From contig OX457040.1 of assembly GCA_949752735.1 (NCBI GenBank), positions 8,273,612-8,337,611 of the forward strand: a DNA stretch of 64,000 nucleotides, in the 5' to 3' direction. Below are positions 46,940-59,025 of the stretch, piece by piece. The first letter of the stretch is position 1; each line of letters begins with the position of its first letter. Source of the DNA: Lumbricus terrestris. Its lineage: Eukaryota; Annelida; Clitellata; Crassiclitellata; Lumbricidae. The notes beneath the pieces are model-generated. The model worked only from the letters and a program-made list of their open reading frames with translations. It was not told where the DNA came from and made no database searches. The position numbers and the translations under genes are program-made.

Positions 46940-47517
46940 GTCGGTCCTATGAGCTACTCGATGGATTCTCGTCTGTGCTCCATTTCTCGTCTCTATTCGG
47001 TCAGTTGCCGCTGGCTTAGGCGTTAGAGGCACCTGTTTGGGATAACGGAGATCACGTGGGCCGTGCGGTGGCCAATGATCTGCGGGTGACGATCGGTCTT
47101 TGTAAATTGATACTGCAGCGGATTCGGTCCTTTTGAAAACTGATGCTGCATCGGGAGGGTCTTTTCTGCATGGTGAGGAATATACCGTACAGAGTTCCTA
47201 TTAAATATTTATAGCTCTGTTAGCAGCGTTGCATATATCTAATTAATCATTCTGTATAATATTCTCAGACAATTATCAATCACATTGGGCAGACATCGTT
47301 AAAAAATAAGAAGTTTGCCACTTGGCCATCTTGCACGTGCTTAACTATTGTTTATGACCTAGCTACGTCGACTTGACCCACGCTGATTGATTGTAATTTG
47401 TAAATGGGTACAATACCCACATATAGAACTAGCTAGGAAGATTATACTGAAAGGTTTCTTATATAATTTTAATCTGTATAGCCCATAGAAATATTTTATT
47501 TTTAGGTAATTGTGTAG
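46940..47517. other. Non-coding, no gene seen
   Basis: No exon or repeat family recognised. The first exon of the following gene may lie here or further upstream, hidden by the LINE and hAT insertions. Confidence 0.35.
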
Positions 47518-50500
47518 CACGTTTATGCGGTCCTATCATTTCCACCAAGTGATGTCGGTGGTTCTGAGTATGTTGAAGCTGTGCCATGCAATTGGCTGAC
47601 ACCAAATAAATCTCACTGCTATTGGCCTCCGTATAAAAACCCACAGAAGGTGACCAAGTGTTTGAAGGATTGTGCAGAATTAACGAACCTCAGGACGACT
47701 GGACCATTTCGGAAGCCAGATGTTTGAAATTATGTGGTAATTAATTTTGTCTAAAATCTGAACATTTTTATGCGAAACAATTTTTTAATTATGCCAGTGC
47801 CATTGCCTTTCAAATTTTGCCTAATTTTTGTTTCTTGATAATCTGTTTATGAATGCCTAGTTTGAACTAATCATAGACTTTGTGCAAACTTTCTTTTTTA
47901 TTTTTCCAAGAAAATTCACTTTTTTCGCTTAATTTCTTCTGGTTTCTGTCGTTTTTTATATTTTTATGTGACCAAAATTATTTATTGGTTTACTGTCAGT
48001 AATTATTTTTCATACTTTTATTTATGTCTGATTCCTTGAACTGTCTTCGTACTTTGAACAAAAAAGTTGTGTTATTTGCATCCTAATTAACATTAACTTG
48101 CACAAAAAACTTTTTAATTTTAAACTGTAGTGCAAGATGTAGCAAAGTCGTATTATTTATCCTTCTTCGTTTATTTTAAAACTTATTTTTCAATAAAACG
48201 ACATTTTATTTTGTTCTTCAATTCGTTTTCCTCCTTTTAAGCATTTATGGAATTAATTATGACATTCTGAATCTTTGACAGCTGATTATAAGACTGCACG
48301 TCAGAAGTCGGAAGATGCTCAGTTCACTTCTGACCTTGAGAGCCAGGACACGGATGCTGAGCGGCATCAGTCACGAGAACGTCGGAAGCGCCACTTTGAC
48401 TCCGATGGCTCATGTGATGGAAATCACCTCCTCCACATGCTATACTATTACCGGTACCAGCCAAACAAAGTTCACTTACCCCTCTGGCACCCAAAAATCA
48501 TCAGCAGTCACCTATTCCTCTGAATATTGCATCAACTACTGCTCTGCCTTTCCCACCCCCTCCTAAACAGTCAACTCCTGGCACATCTCTTTTGGACTCT
48601 TTGCAACCATATGTGTCACCTATTCACAGCTCCATGCCTACACCTAGCGACAATCGCCCAGTGACTGAGGAAACTGGTAACTATGAGCAATAAGTTTTTA
48701 AATATTGTTCATAAAAAGCTCATAATACAATTTTTGCATGCATAGCCATGCTGCAGGTGATGAAATGCTCGAGGACTGCCACTACAGACACTTAACTTAG
48801 GAAAGTATTGGTAACAATAGTTTAGCTTAATCAACAGTAGGCCTAGTGCTTCCAACATGCAGGTCTTCTAAAGTATACTGACTCGATGAAGTCAGTTTGC
48901 ATTGAATTTTGTTAATGGTAGTTTTGTTGCTCTGCTCAGTGCAATGAATGGTGAATGATGACAGACTCCAATAGCGGAAATGAATTGATCAGGTTTGTCA
49001 TTACAATGTGTGTGAGTTGATGATTCATATCTTGGTAAGAATTTGTTGTTTGAATCACTACACAGTGTGTTTCTGGATATTTCTTGTATAGGTCGAAAGC
49101 TGATAACTCTGGTCACTGAAGTGAAGCACGAAATGAAAGCGCTTCAACAGCAGACTCAACACATCATCGATGAGCTGCTGAAGGGGCGATCAGTTGGTGC
49201 TAGACAGGCTCTTTCTACACCTAAGCTGCCTGAAGGTGTATCGTTGCCACTCCAGACTTTCGACCAGCTGTTAGCGCTTGAAAGACGACTTTTGCGTTCG
49301 TCAGAGGACAGACTGCAGCTGGTGGGTATTATTCTGATGTATGTTCACCCCTAATTAGCATATTAGCAAGTCTTAGCTGAGCAATGGTTTGAATTATTGT
49401 TACATATCTGTCTGTTGTTTTTCCTACTGTGACAATAATTGAGATCAGCCTTTGAATGGGAAATTCTTTAAATAATGTCTCTAAGTGGTGCAATATATTT
49501 GTCAGTATGTAATTGTATATGGCCATTTACATAACAAGAATCTCACAAAGGCGCTTATTGTAGCTACAAAACAGATCTAATGATGTGCGATTTACTGTCA
49601 ATATATGCTGCTTGTGCCAGAACATTCTATTTAAGGTGACGATGTCACTTTATTTATATTTTTGGTACAATGGGTAGAGCATAGCTAGGAGAAAAATAAA
49701 AACTGTGTTAGCATGATAGACCGTTATGTTTGCAGGTAAATTATCTTGGGCTCATTGGCGGGCTCACCATAAAGGCTACCACAGTTAACGTGTTGAGGTC
49801 GGTGATGATGAATGCCTTGGCCAGGCAATTCAGCTTCTGTGGGCAGCGTGGCAAACACGGTTTCAAATCACTGCAGCTGAAAGAAGTTCTTCATGGTTAG
49901 TCATTCAATATCGCATTTATGCAAGTTATGCTTTCAAACCATGTTTAATGAGGACTTCCGATATTTTAGCGTAGTGGCATTGTTACAAGAAAACATTTTT
50001 TGAGGTTTGCTATGTGCAGATATGATTTGTGCAGATATGTTTATTCAAAAATTTTCAGATGCATTATTGCACATTACCACATTCTCAGCTGTAATGTCAC
50101 ATTCATGTTTGGTGGATTACTGCCATTGTTTAATTTCTCTTGAAAAAATCATTTTAATTTGTATCGTAAAGATTATCAGCCTTGTTTACCAAATGCTTGG
50201 CATCAGGAACATGATGATTATGATGATGATATATATATAATTCATTCATTCCGAAAAATTTACATAGCACGTGGGTGATATAAAGGTTAGTTTCTTGCCT
50301 AATCATTAACTATGCCTTCCATTCTTACCTGAGGATACTCCCTTCTTTGAACAGATCTAGCTAGAACCTGTGTTATGCCGTATTGCAACAATTTTGAATT
50401 TAGTTTTAATAGGCTTTTTTATATGTCAATGTCTTGATGAATTCAATGTATTATGTATGTTTATTATTATGTCTGCATTCCAAAATGCAGATAGCAATTA

Positions 50501-50731
50501 GTCAAATAAGGAATATTCTTATAGTTCTAGTTTTTATGTTTGTGTGTAGATGCGGTCAGGGCAAACCGACTGACTCGAAGTGCAACAAATGCGGATATCG
50601 ATAACGTCATCATGGAATGGTTGCGCACAGCATGTGACCGTGATGGTGGCCGCCATAGCCGAGGTTCAACAAAGGAACGAGACTCCTTGAATTGCAGCGA
50701 CACGGAAGATGTCAATAACTCTCACATCTGA
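47518..50731 (+). CDS. DUF4806-domain protein, 3' part, with frame breaks
   Basis: Exons: 47518-47736, 48282-48676 (possibly split), 49092-49321, 49736-49895, 50550-50731, all with AG/GT borders and matching phases. Exon 1 begins HVYAVLSFPPSD and contains VPCNWL and YWPPYKNPQKV, the usual start of this family. Exon 2 has DYKTARQKSEDAQFTSDLES, then a Pro-rich linker. Exon 3 has a coiled region and LPLQTFDQLLALERRL. Exon 4 carries the core YLGLIGG, QFSFCGQRGKHGF. Exon 5 has DAVRANRLTRSATNADIDNVI, EWLRTA and the stop. The frame shifts by one base near 47665 and again near 48414. The second could instead be a 47 bp GT-AG intron (48414-48460), which restores the frame. Function is unknown. It may be a pseudogene, or the assembly may have dropped bases. 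A start codon is not found. Confidence 0.68.
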
Positions 50732-50739
50732 AGTTCCCA

Positions 50740-51415
50740 TGTAAATATTAATAGCACAACGATCTTAATGTTATCAGTTCAGCTTTATTCATACAACCCA
50801 TTGCATTCTTGGTCTAGGACAGTTGTGCACTTTTGCTCTACTAAAAATAACGGCAAATAATTATGAACTTGCTGGCTAAAATTTGCTTTTGAATCCTTGT
50901 GCTCTCAGCACATGTACCTAAGATTGAAAATTCAAATCACTTCATGAGCTGCACTTGAGTACCTGCGCAATTGCTGTATAAAGACTCATTCCTGCGTGGC
51001 TGCGATTCAGCCCTAATCATCTGAAGTTTTTATACCCTTGAATTTGATGCCTCTAACATGATGTTTTCTTTGTGTTCTTTTTACTGTATAGGGAAGTTCT
51101 ACTACCGTACTCGACCCGCACCGCCACGGACTACTTTCATGGACAACCTTGTGACTCAACGCATAAATAAGAAGGTGCAAACAAGCCTGCAAAACATGGA
51201 ACAGTGCATTCGTGGTGTGTCAAGAGAATGGTACGAAGAATAAAAAAAAGGCATTTCAGTTTCCTACTTAACAATAACCATGGACACTTAATTTTTATGA
51301 GGCCTGCCTTTCCCTCAGCAGTATGGTCAAAAAGCTCTGGCTCGAAACATTGTTTTAAAAAGAACATTGCTGTCACTTTGTCCTAGGTAGTGTTGCTGGA
51401 ACGCTTTTGAAGATT
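50740..51415 (+). other. Non-coding; contains a dispersed repeat piece
   Basis: The segment 51103-51170 (CTCGACCCGCACCGCC, GGACTAC, ATGGACAACCTTGTGAC) resembles 60738-60810 in the same orientation, so it is probably part of a dispersed repeat and not an exon. Confidence 0.5.
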
Positions 51416-51423
51416 GCTTAGTG

Positions 51424-51761
51424 CAGAGTTTTTTAAACTGTGGGTCGAGACCCAAAACTGGGTCGCAAAGCTCTGTCAAGTGTGTTGCCCTAGTTTTCGG
51501 GATATGTTTAGTTTTCATCATTTATTCGTAAAATCTAAAAATTCATGTTATAAACATTTGAATGTGATTGACCTATGACTGGCTGTCGTAGTTTCATTTT
51601 AATGTCTCAAATATGCAAATTTTTAAACAGCGGCTGTAAATCAGCATATTTCCATGTCAATTTAGCAAATTTTAAGCACAAGTTCAATTTTATTAATTGG
51701 TTCTCGAGACGTCTACGACATTTACAAGTGGGTAGCGACCAGAGAAGTTTGGGAAACACTG
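51424..51761. mobile_element. hAT MITE with CAGWGTTTYYYAAACT ends
   Basis: CAGAGTTTTTTAAACTGTGG and AAGTTTGGGAAACACTG are imperfectly inverted. GGGTCGAGACCC near the left and GGGTAGCGACC near the right are typical of Charlie-like hAT elements. Flanks GCTTAGTG and GCTTTGAG agree at 6 of 8. Confidence 0.82.
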
Positions 51762-51800
51762 GCTTTGAGGTGATGTTCAAATGCTGTGATTATATATCTA

Positions 51801-52383
51801 CAGGGTGGGCCAAAAAAAGACCCCCCCTACGTTTTTTGCCAATATCTTGACCAAAAGTAAGAATTTCAAAATGAAATTATACAGGCTTATATACAATTCA
51901 TATTTACACATCATGGCCAGATTTCATCGAAATATTTCAACCAGAACAAAAGTTATGCCACTGCTACGGAGGCCACCCACCGTTTTTAAAAACTTTTTGA
52001 ATCATCAAAAAACGTAGGGTGGCCTCACTAAAAGTGATATAACTTTTGTTCTGTTTGAAATATTTTTATGAAATCTGGCCATCATATGTATATATGAATT
52101 GTCTATAAACCCCTAAAATTTCATTTCTAAATTCTTGCTTTTGGCCAAGATATTGGCAAAAAGCTACTTTTTGTTGCGTTACGTTTTTGAATCGTCAAAA
52201 AACGGTGGGTGGCCTCCATAATGGTGGCATCACTTTTTCTCTGTTGGAAATATTTTGATGAAATTTGGCCATCATGTGTAAATATGAATTGTCTATAAGA
52301 CTAAAATTTCATTTCAAAATTCTTACTTTTGGTCAAGATATTGGCAAAAAAACCTAGGGGGGTCTTTCTTATGGCCCACCCTG
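51801..52383. mobile_element. TA-flanked fold-back element with three arms
   Basis: CAGGGTGGGCCA and TGGCCCACCCTG ends lie between TA dinucleotides (51799-51800 and 52384-52385). About 51835-51990 is the reverse complement of both 52020-52175 and 52200-52350, so one left arm faces two tandem right arms. GAAATCTGGCCAT and GCCAATATCTTGACC words mark the units. It is Tc1/mariner-like and non-coding. Confidence 0.87.
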
Positions 52384-52439
52384 TACATACATTGTGTAAT
52401 GTTGGTGTAATATACAGTAATCTATAATCTGTTCCTTAA

Positions 52440-52462
52440 CTATATATATATAAATATATGTT

Positions 52463-52512
<50 letters not shown>
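52440..52512. repeat. (TA)n
   Basis: TATATA repeats of about 70 bp. Downstream to 53640 there is no recognisable gene. Confidence 0.95.
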
Positions 52513-52514
<2 letters not shown>

Positions 52515-53654
52515 TTCATACATTGATTGTATAAAGTTAAACAACACCATATAAAAGATTACTGTATGCTAACTGCAGCATTATCATCTTGTATAGAAAG
52601 ATTATGTGCCATATCTCTATTTAAGATTTATGTTCTTGATTTTTTTAAATATTTGGTTTAAACTATTGATGTAATATTGGCTTGCTTCCTCAATCTGTAC
52701 GTTTGGTGATTAATGATTATTTCGGTTACACAGAGGACTCTGAAGAGGTATAACAAGTCACGACCCAACTAAGTAGGATCCTTCTATTTAGCGGGGTTGT
52801 AAGATTTCTTTGGAGTCTCTTGCCATTTGAATATGTGCTACTGCATGAGTGCTACTGCATGTCTTTAGTTGCTATAAAAATAAATTGTTTGAAATTTGAT
52901 GTGGTGAGTGGCGTAAAAAGAAATGCATCTGACCCAGCAAATGTGGCCAAAACAGAATAGGAGTCAACTAGCAGTGTAAACCGCTAGGCGAGCACTGGAA
53001 AATAAATTCTCACCTACAGTTAGGGTTTCTAGCTGGGTAGCTGCCCGACAGCATTGCTTTTTTTAACCCCATGTACCCTTGTAGTTATTTTTATTCTGCC
53101 ATGTATATACAACAATTATTTACAGCTCTCTTCCCAGGTTCATAATCATTTTACAAGATACGCTTTTTCGTATCGCTGAATCTATGCTCGCACTAACACA
53201 CCCCTGTTTTCTATTAAATCTACTGGGGTCACCACTTGGGAAAAACAATTGAGCCCCAGTATTTGGGTTTTTACGAAGAAACTTAGCGCATTTCTAATAG
53301 AAGGCACCTAATAAGAGTAAAGGACTGTTCGTTCGATGTATGCACTGCAGTGGGTGTCTGCTCGTTAGTTAAGTTTTTGTTCTTTTTTCATAATTGCTTG
53401 TGACTCAGCAACGTTGAGCTTTTCAGTTTCAATTAATTTTTTTGTGTTTTCTCATACGTTTTCTAGCATAAGTTGCTTGATTGTGCTTTGTCATTTTTGT
53501 CATTCACTATGTTGATTTTGCAAAGATTTCGTCATGGCCAACTCACATCGTCAACTCAATACATTAATTGGTGTCCCTAGACAGTGGGATTATTTTATCA
53601 CTTTAGGGCCTCCCCGTTTGTTACCAATGAGCAAGATGTGTAAACCTATCATGT

Positions 53655-53708
53655 ATACTTTTGGTTGCAAAATAAAAATATTTGATTGATTGATTGATTG
53701 ATTGATTG
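53655..53708. repeat. (TTGA)n retroelement-type tail
   Basis: GGTTGCAAAATAAAAATATTTGATTGATTGA resembles GGTTGCAATAAAGCGAATTGATTGA at 25715. This suggests the 3' end of a shared retroelement family. Confidence 0.6.
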
Positions 53709-54027
53709 AAGTGTGCATAAGTTGTTGGTCCAGGCTGCTTATAATTCATGTATGGTTTAATAGTACTAGCCAACAACCACAAGGTATAACAGCAGGTGTC
53801 TCTGCTTCTTCACAAAGGTCCTCATATGAGCATTGCCACAAGCGTAGGATTCCATGTGAAATCAGTTCCCAAATTGTTGACAGTGGATGTTGGACCGAGT
53901 TAGAGATAATGGAATAAGCCTAGGCCCACATTTTGGGAATCGACATCGAGTCGACTTGAATAGAGACATCGGATAGATGTCAAAATCAGACGTCGAACCA
54001 ACGTGAATTAGACACGTCGGATTGACG

Positions 54028-54321
54028 TAAAAAACCGACGTCGGATTGACGTCATAAAACTCATCAGAATAAGACATCTGTCCGCCATCTTCCCGTTAAG
54101 CGGGTGCTCATCGTCACGCGTGTTTTAATGACGTCAAAACGACGAGTTTTTATTACGTCGATATGACGAGTTTTTACGACGTCGGCTCGACGTCGTAAAA
54201 ACTCGTCGTTTTGACGTCATTAAAACACGCGTGACGATGAGCACCCGCTTAACGGGAAGATGGCGGACAGACGTCATATTCTGATGGGTTTGTTGACGAG
54301 TCACCGATGTCAATCCGACGT
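54028..54321. repeat. ~294 bp palindrome rich in GACGTC
   Basis: Near-perfect inverted arms meet around 54175-54185. Outer words ACGTCGGATTGAC and GTCAATCCGACGT, then CTGTCCGCCATCTTCCCG with its complement CGGGAAGATGGCGGACAG, and AATGACGTCAAAACGACGAG on both arms. Flanking 53945-54028 contains more GACGTCGAA/GACGTCGGA words. Probably a palindromic MITE; the target duplication was not resolved. Confidence 0.85.
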
Positions 54322-54335
54322 GGCTGGTTATCTGG

Positions 54336-55575
54336 GATGCACACAGAAAGTTAGCAAAACTGAGCTGAGCCTAAAAGAAAACATCATGCAGAAATTGATA
54401 CAGAGAAAGCTAGGATTGTTTGGACAAAGATCAAAGTGCTAATGTTTGGATGAATGGATGGAACAAATAGGAGAGGAAGACCTCGTAGAGAGTGGCTAGA
54501 CGACATCACCGGATGGGGCAGAGCATCGCTTCAAGAGCTGAGCCACACCGCAATGGACAGAGGACAATGGAAGAGCGTAGTGAAGATGGCATCAGACAGT
54601 AGACAGACACCTAGGGGTCATTGCATAATTACGTAACGCTCGAGGGTGGGTGGGTGGGGTCATTGAAAACGTTACGAAACGTTACGAGGGTGGGTGGGTG
54701 GGGGGAGCTGAGCGTTACGTAACGCCATGAAAAAAATTAATTACTATTAAATTACCATCGAAAGATTCGAATGACACTTCAGACATGATGTGGTCGAAGT
54801 TTAAACTTTGTGATATTGATATAAAAACTTAACCGAAGTAGGTTTATTTATCTGAATAAGATCAGGCAGCAGACATCAGTTACATGCCAGGTCAATTATG
54901 TTCTCCCATTTGTGCAAACCGGAAACCGCTCTTCGAATTGTTTGGATCTGTGATAGCTTTACCAACGGAACAACGTGGTAGGCCTAATTGCTCTTGAAAT
55001 CCTGACATCGAAGAACCACTTTGAGGCATGTTTTACTTAGTGGACACGATTCCAAACATTTAAAATTAATGCTCAACAAAACTCGGCAATATTTCTATTA
55101 ATAATTATCGAAGTGCCCAGACTAAGCAAATAATTAGTTCATCTTAATTGTGTGAAACTTTTCAGCAATGTAAAATTTTATTCCTGAGGTATAATTTAAG
55201 AAAATTGTAGTTCACGCATGGCTGTTATTTACATGAATAAAACATTGTGTAGGCTATATTTTAAGCTTAGTCTACAGTAACTGTCAAATAAGCGTATAAT
55301 TCACATACTAGGCTATATTAAATTCACTATGAAAACATGAATTATAATTAGCCTACGCGCTCACATAAGCCAATAATAGACTTGAATCTCAACTGAAATT
55401 TTGTAACAATCGTTACGTAACGCTGGGGAGGGTGGGTGGGTGGGTCAAGGGCAACGTTACAAAGCGTTACAGGGTGGGTGGGTGGGTCGAAAACGGTCAT
55501 TTTCGGCGTTACGTAATTATGCAATGACCCCCTACGGGCGTTGAGCCCATGGTTACTGATGATGATTATTTTATA
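54336..55575 (+). mobile_element. LINE ORF C-terminus split by a TIR element
   Basis: KTELSLKENIMQKLIQRKLG (about 54357-54416) and, in another frame after a small deletion, NRRGRPRREWLDDITGWGRA then MASDSR belong to the C-terminus of a LINE polyprotein. The frame halts at 54613 and continues after 55535 with GVEPMVTDDD. The 919 bp element between, minus one TA, accounts exactly for the gap. Confidence 0.8.
54614..55532. mobile_element. TA-flanked element with GGGGTCATTGCATAATTACG ends
   Basis: GGGGTCATTGCATAATTACG at the left and its complement ending in TGCAATGACCCC at the right. TA lies on each side (54612-54613 and 55533-55534). Subterminal TTACGTAACG words and GGGTGGGTGGG runs occur in direct orientation at both ends. 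No transposase is present. Removing the element and one TA restores the LINE frame. Confidence 0.92.
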
Positions 55576-55749
55576 ATGAAACTCCACTTATGTAGTTTAT
55601 ACCTGAGACGATCAAGGGGGTGCAGGAACTGCTTATAAATCAACACAAAGCACAAATTTCCCTTGTTTCTTAAAATAAAACCAAGCTTGCTAAGACCGTC
55701 TATGTATCATACACCACAAATCTATCAGAAAAAAGTGATGCAAACGCAA

Positions 55750-58700
55750 AACATTGTATAACAAATTTTATTGTTTCAGAAGTAGACAGTACAGGTTTCA
55801 TCGAAGAAAAAACTATCGAAACCACGATTATATACACGAAAGCAGAAACTAAAAACTAAAAAAGCAAACACTACTTCTTCAATCTAGCTTCATTATAAGA
55901 ATGCAAATCAGTTGGACACTAATGCACACTACCAACATCTTCGAACAGCAAGTATTAAATATGGTCTTCGTGCAAATTTTTTTGCCAATCTACTGCCGAC
56001 TTCAAAATTCATTGTTAATCAAACGTCACTTGAAGTAGGAACACTAAACTATTAACGAAATACTACAATCTACAGCCATTTGACAACAATGTTCAACGAA
56101 AACTTATAAACAAACATTTAAAACGGCTTTGGCTGGAATAGAAATTCAGTGCAACTTAAAATAAATGGAAATCAAAGTTGTTCTAAACCATGCACACTTT
56201 TAATAAATATAAAATGTGCAGTAATCTGCTTAAAATCAAACACCCATTTAGTCGGTGCGGTTTTAAAATTAAAATACACTTATTTCCAATCACTTGTAGT
56301 GAATACAGCTGCTGGTCCAGCATCTTTGATATTCATTCAAGCGCAGGCCAAAAAGGAATTAAATGGACAAATTGCAGTATTTTTGCCATTGCTTTTAACA
56401 CCTGAACCTTTACATAGGACTGTTAGTCATATTTGCATCTCAGTCAAAGATATCCTGACTTAACCTGAGAATTATATAAATACATATCATATAAATATTA
56501 TTTTTAGTGTAGCCAGTAAAATGTTACTGCCCTTTTTACCCTTCTTGCAGCTCTAGGCCGAATTGTTAGATAAATATTCATAACATGACAACTCTGTTCC
56601 CATCGTACAATAATGCAGGGCCAGACATCAAACTTCAGACATCTAAGTTTGAAAGGCCAAAGTTTTACAACAAGACCCTCCACCATCCGATTACCACATT
56701 ACGATAACCTATTAGCTGGTAAGATGCAGCATGTAGTGATGCATGAGTTCAAATACTGATCAGGAAATCGTAAGAATCTACGAGATTCTGCTGATAGAGT
56801 CAGCACTAAAAGTTTGCTGTCAATTTGCGTTCCAGCAAAGATACTCAACTTGGTGAGCATTCAAATGTTCAACTCAAAAGATCAAAGCGATGTCCTTGAC
56901 AAAATGAACGATACGTTAATAAGTCTCCGGCTTGTCAACAGTAACTGTTAACAATAGTTGCTATTTGGTCAGAGATTTGCACATTGACAGAAAATACATC
57001 GATTGCAAGAATCTGACACCAGACAGTTTATGTTAGCGCACAACCTGGCCACACAGACATACATGCAATTGACAGACATTAATTTAAACAGTGTAAAAAA
57101 AACTGAGCAATCGACTTTCCATAGTCAAACAATTCTACATGTATTTGACACAACAGACACAAGCCTGTTAGGTCAAATACACACAGAAAAACAAAAGGAC
57201 AAATTAATATATATATAATATATACATATTAATGTATGTATATATTATGCATATATAATTATTGATTTAAATATACATGAATGAATACATTTCATGCATT
57301 ATATATAATTACATATATATATTTACGTATACACAAATTATATAGCATAATTTGGACACCATATGTACCAGCGTGTGTATGTGTGTCGAGTGTTTGTGTG
57401 TATGTATATCTATTGGCACGCATATAAAAGACAATAATTATCACAACACACTTTGTTACGACAGATAACTTCTGAGATACCATGGTTGCAGACAGACCCC
57501 CAAACTTGGTTCAGATATTGGACATGGAACGCATTAAACAAAACCTTGTTATACGGAAGATTTGACATGGCTCCCAAATGCCATGTTACGATTTTCCAGG
57601 GCATCTACTAAAATCTAACTTTATTTTATAATTGTTTGCAACGATTCATAAAAGCAAAGAAATACAGTAAAAGCAGAATCTTTTATGCCATGTATTGTCA
57701 TATAGATTGCATTTTTGTAACGTTGAAAATGTTTAAAACATAATCAAATTTACTTCAAAGATTAATAGCTATTGTGACTTTAATATTGGTCATACATCAA
57801 GGTGCAATTTCAAACCATTTTACCATTATTACTACTAAGCAATATTTAGTGCATCTATAAAGAGAACATTCCTCAAGCATATCATAGTTATATACATCAG
57901 ATCATAAATATGCCAGCAGCAACTCCCGTAACTTTCCAGCCTTTTCTAGAACTGGATTCCAAACATTTGGTATTATAAAAAAGAACAGCTACGGAAACTT
58001 GCAAGATCAACATCTTGTTGAATTCAGTAGTTACCAGGTTACCCTATGCCATGCACTAAAAGTCTGCATGCCAGTTTGGACATTTTGCGCCCCTTTCTCC
58101 CTCTCCCGTGCCCCTTTCCTTGGTGAAGTTAAAAAAATGACAGCAGGGACTCATTAACAGGAGTTGTTGGGGAAAATGGCTTACGATATAGTGCGTAAAC
58201 TACCCCTTGCATAAAAATTTAATGCTGAAAAATATATACCAAGCAATATATTACAATTCTTGTGTGGTGTGTGTTAACCAAAGCTGGTGTTGTGGTAAAA
58301 TAGTTCATGAGGTTAACTTCCCAACAGTAACCAAGTTCTCGCAGAATGCTTTACGGAGTCAATTTAATCAAATTTTATTTATTGCATCAGAAAACAGAGC
58401 AGAATACAAGTAGAAATGAATGTGTGCTAGACTGACGTTTCATTGTATGTATTGTCATCAGTTATAATAATTATTATTACTATTGTTATTCAAGGTTTCA
58501 GTGTATGTACCGGCAAATTAAATTTGGATCCCATTTTATGTAAAAGTATAGTACCAAGTTATATACTGACCCCATGTAATTGAAACAAACTGGCCACTGC
58601 ATATAACTGCAGAAAAAGAGACAGGGCTGTCAAATCATGACTTTAGGACTTTTCCCCATGTTGCTCCTTGATAACCCCATTTGACATATTTCTGACTGTA

Positions 58701-59025
58701 GTTCAGTTGATTTGTTTGTTTGATGGGGGGACAATGGAATTTATGGTTATGGTTACTATCGGGGTTAAATCATGCAATTTATAAAAAAAGATTCTGCATT
58801 TTATTGAAGTTTTATCACATACATGCAATTAAGCATGATCGGCACACTGTCAAGCAATCAAACTACGTGCCGGCCACGGTTTCTTAGTCTGAAAACCACG
58901 ACTGTCCCAGATCAACACAGTTCTGAACTGCTCTGCCATGACAAGGGTAGTCCTCAATTCCATTGTCCTTCTTCGACTATGTGCCTTGGACGCAGGTCTT
59001 TTCCAGCCTTTTCGACTCCAGCGGT
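55750..59025 (-). other. Probable 3' UTR or downstream region of the STARD7-like gene
   Basis: About 3.3 kb without coding exons below the stop codon. A minus-strand AATAAA at 55767-55772 could end a long 3' UTR, but nearer signals are not excluded. TATATA-rich blocks lie at 57205-57320. No other gene is seen. Confidence 0.35.

Noticed and set aside
51058..51243. Extra exon of the DUF4806 gene (FYYRTRPAPPRTTFMDN)
   Set aside because: The gene already stops at 50731, and this sequence resembles a dispersed repeat at 60738-60810.
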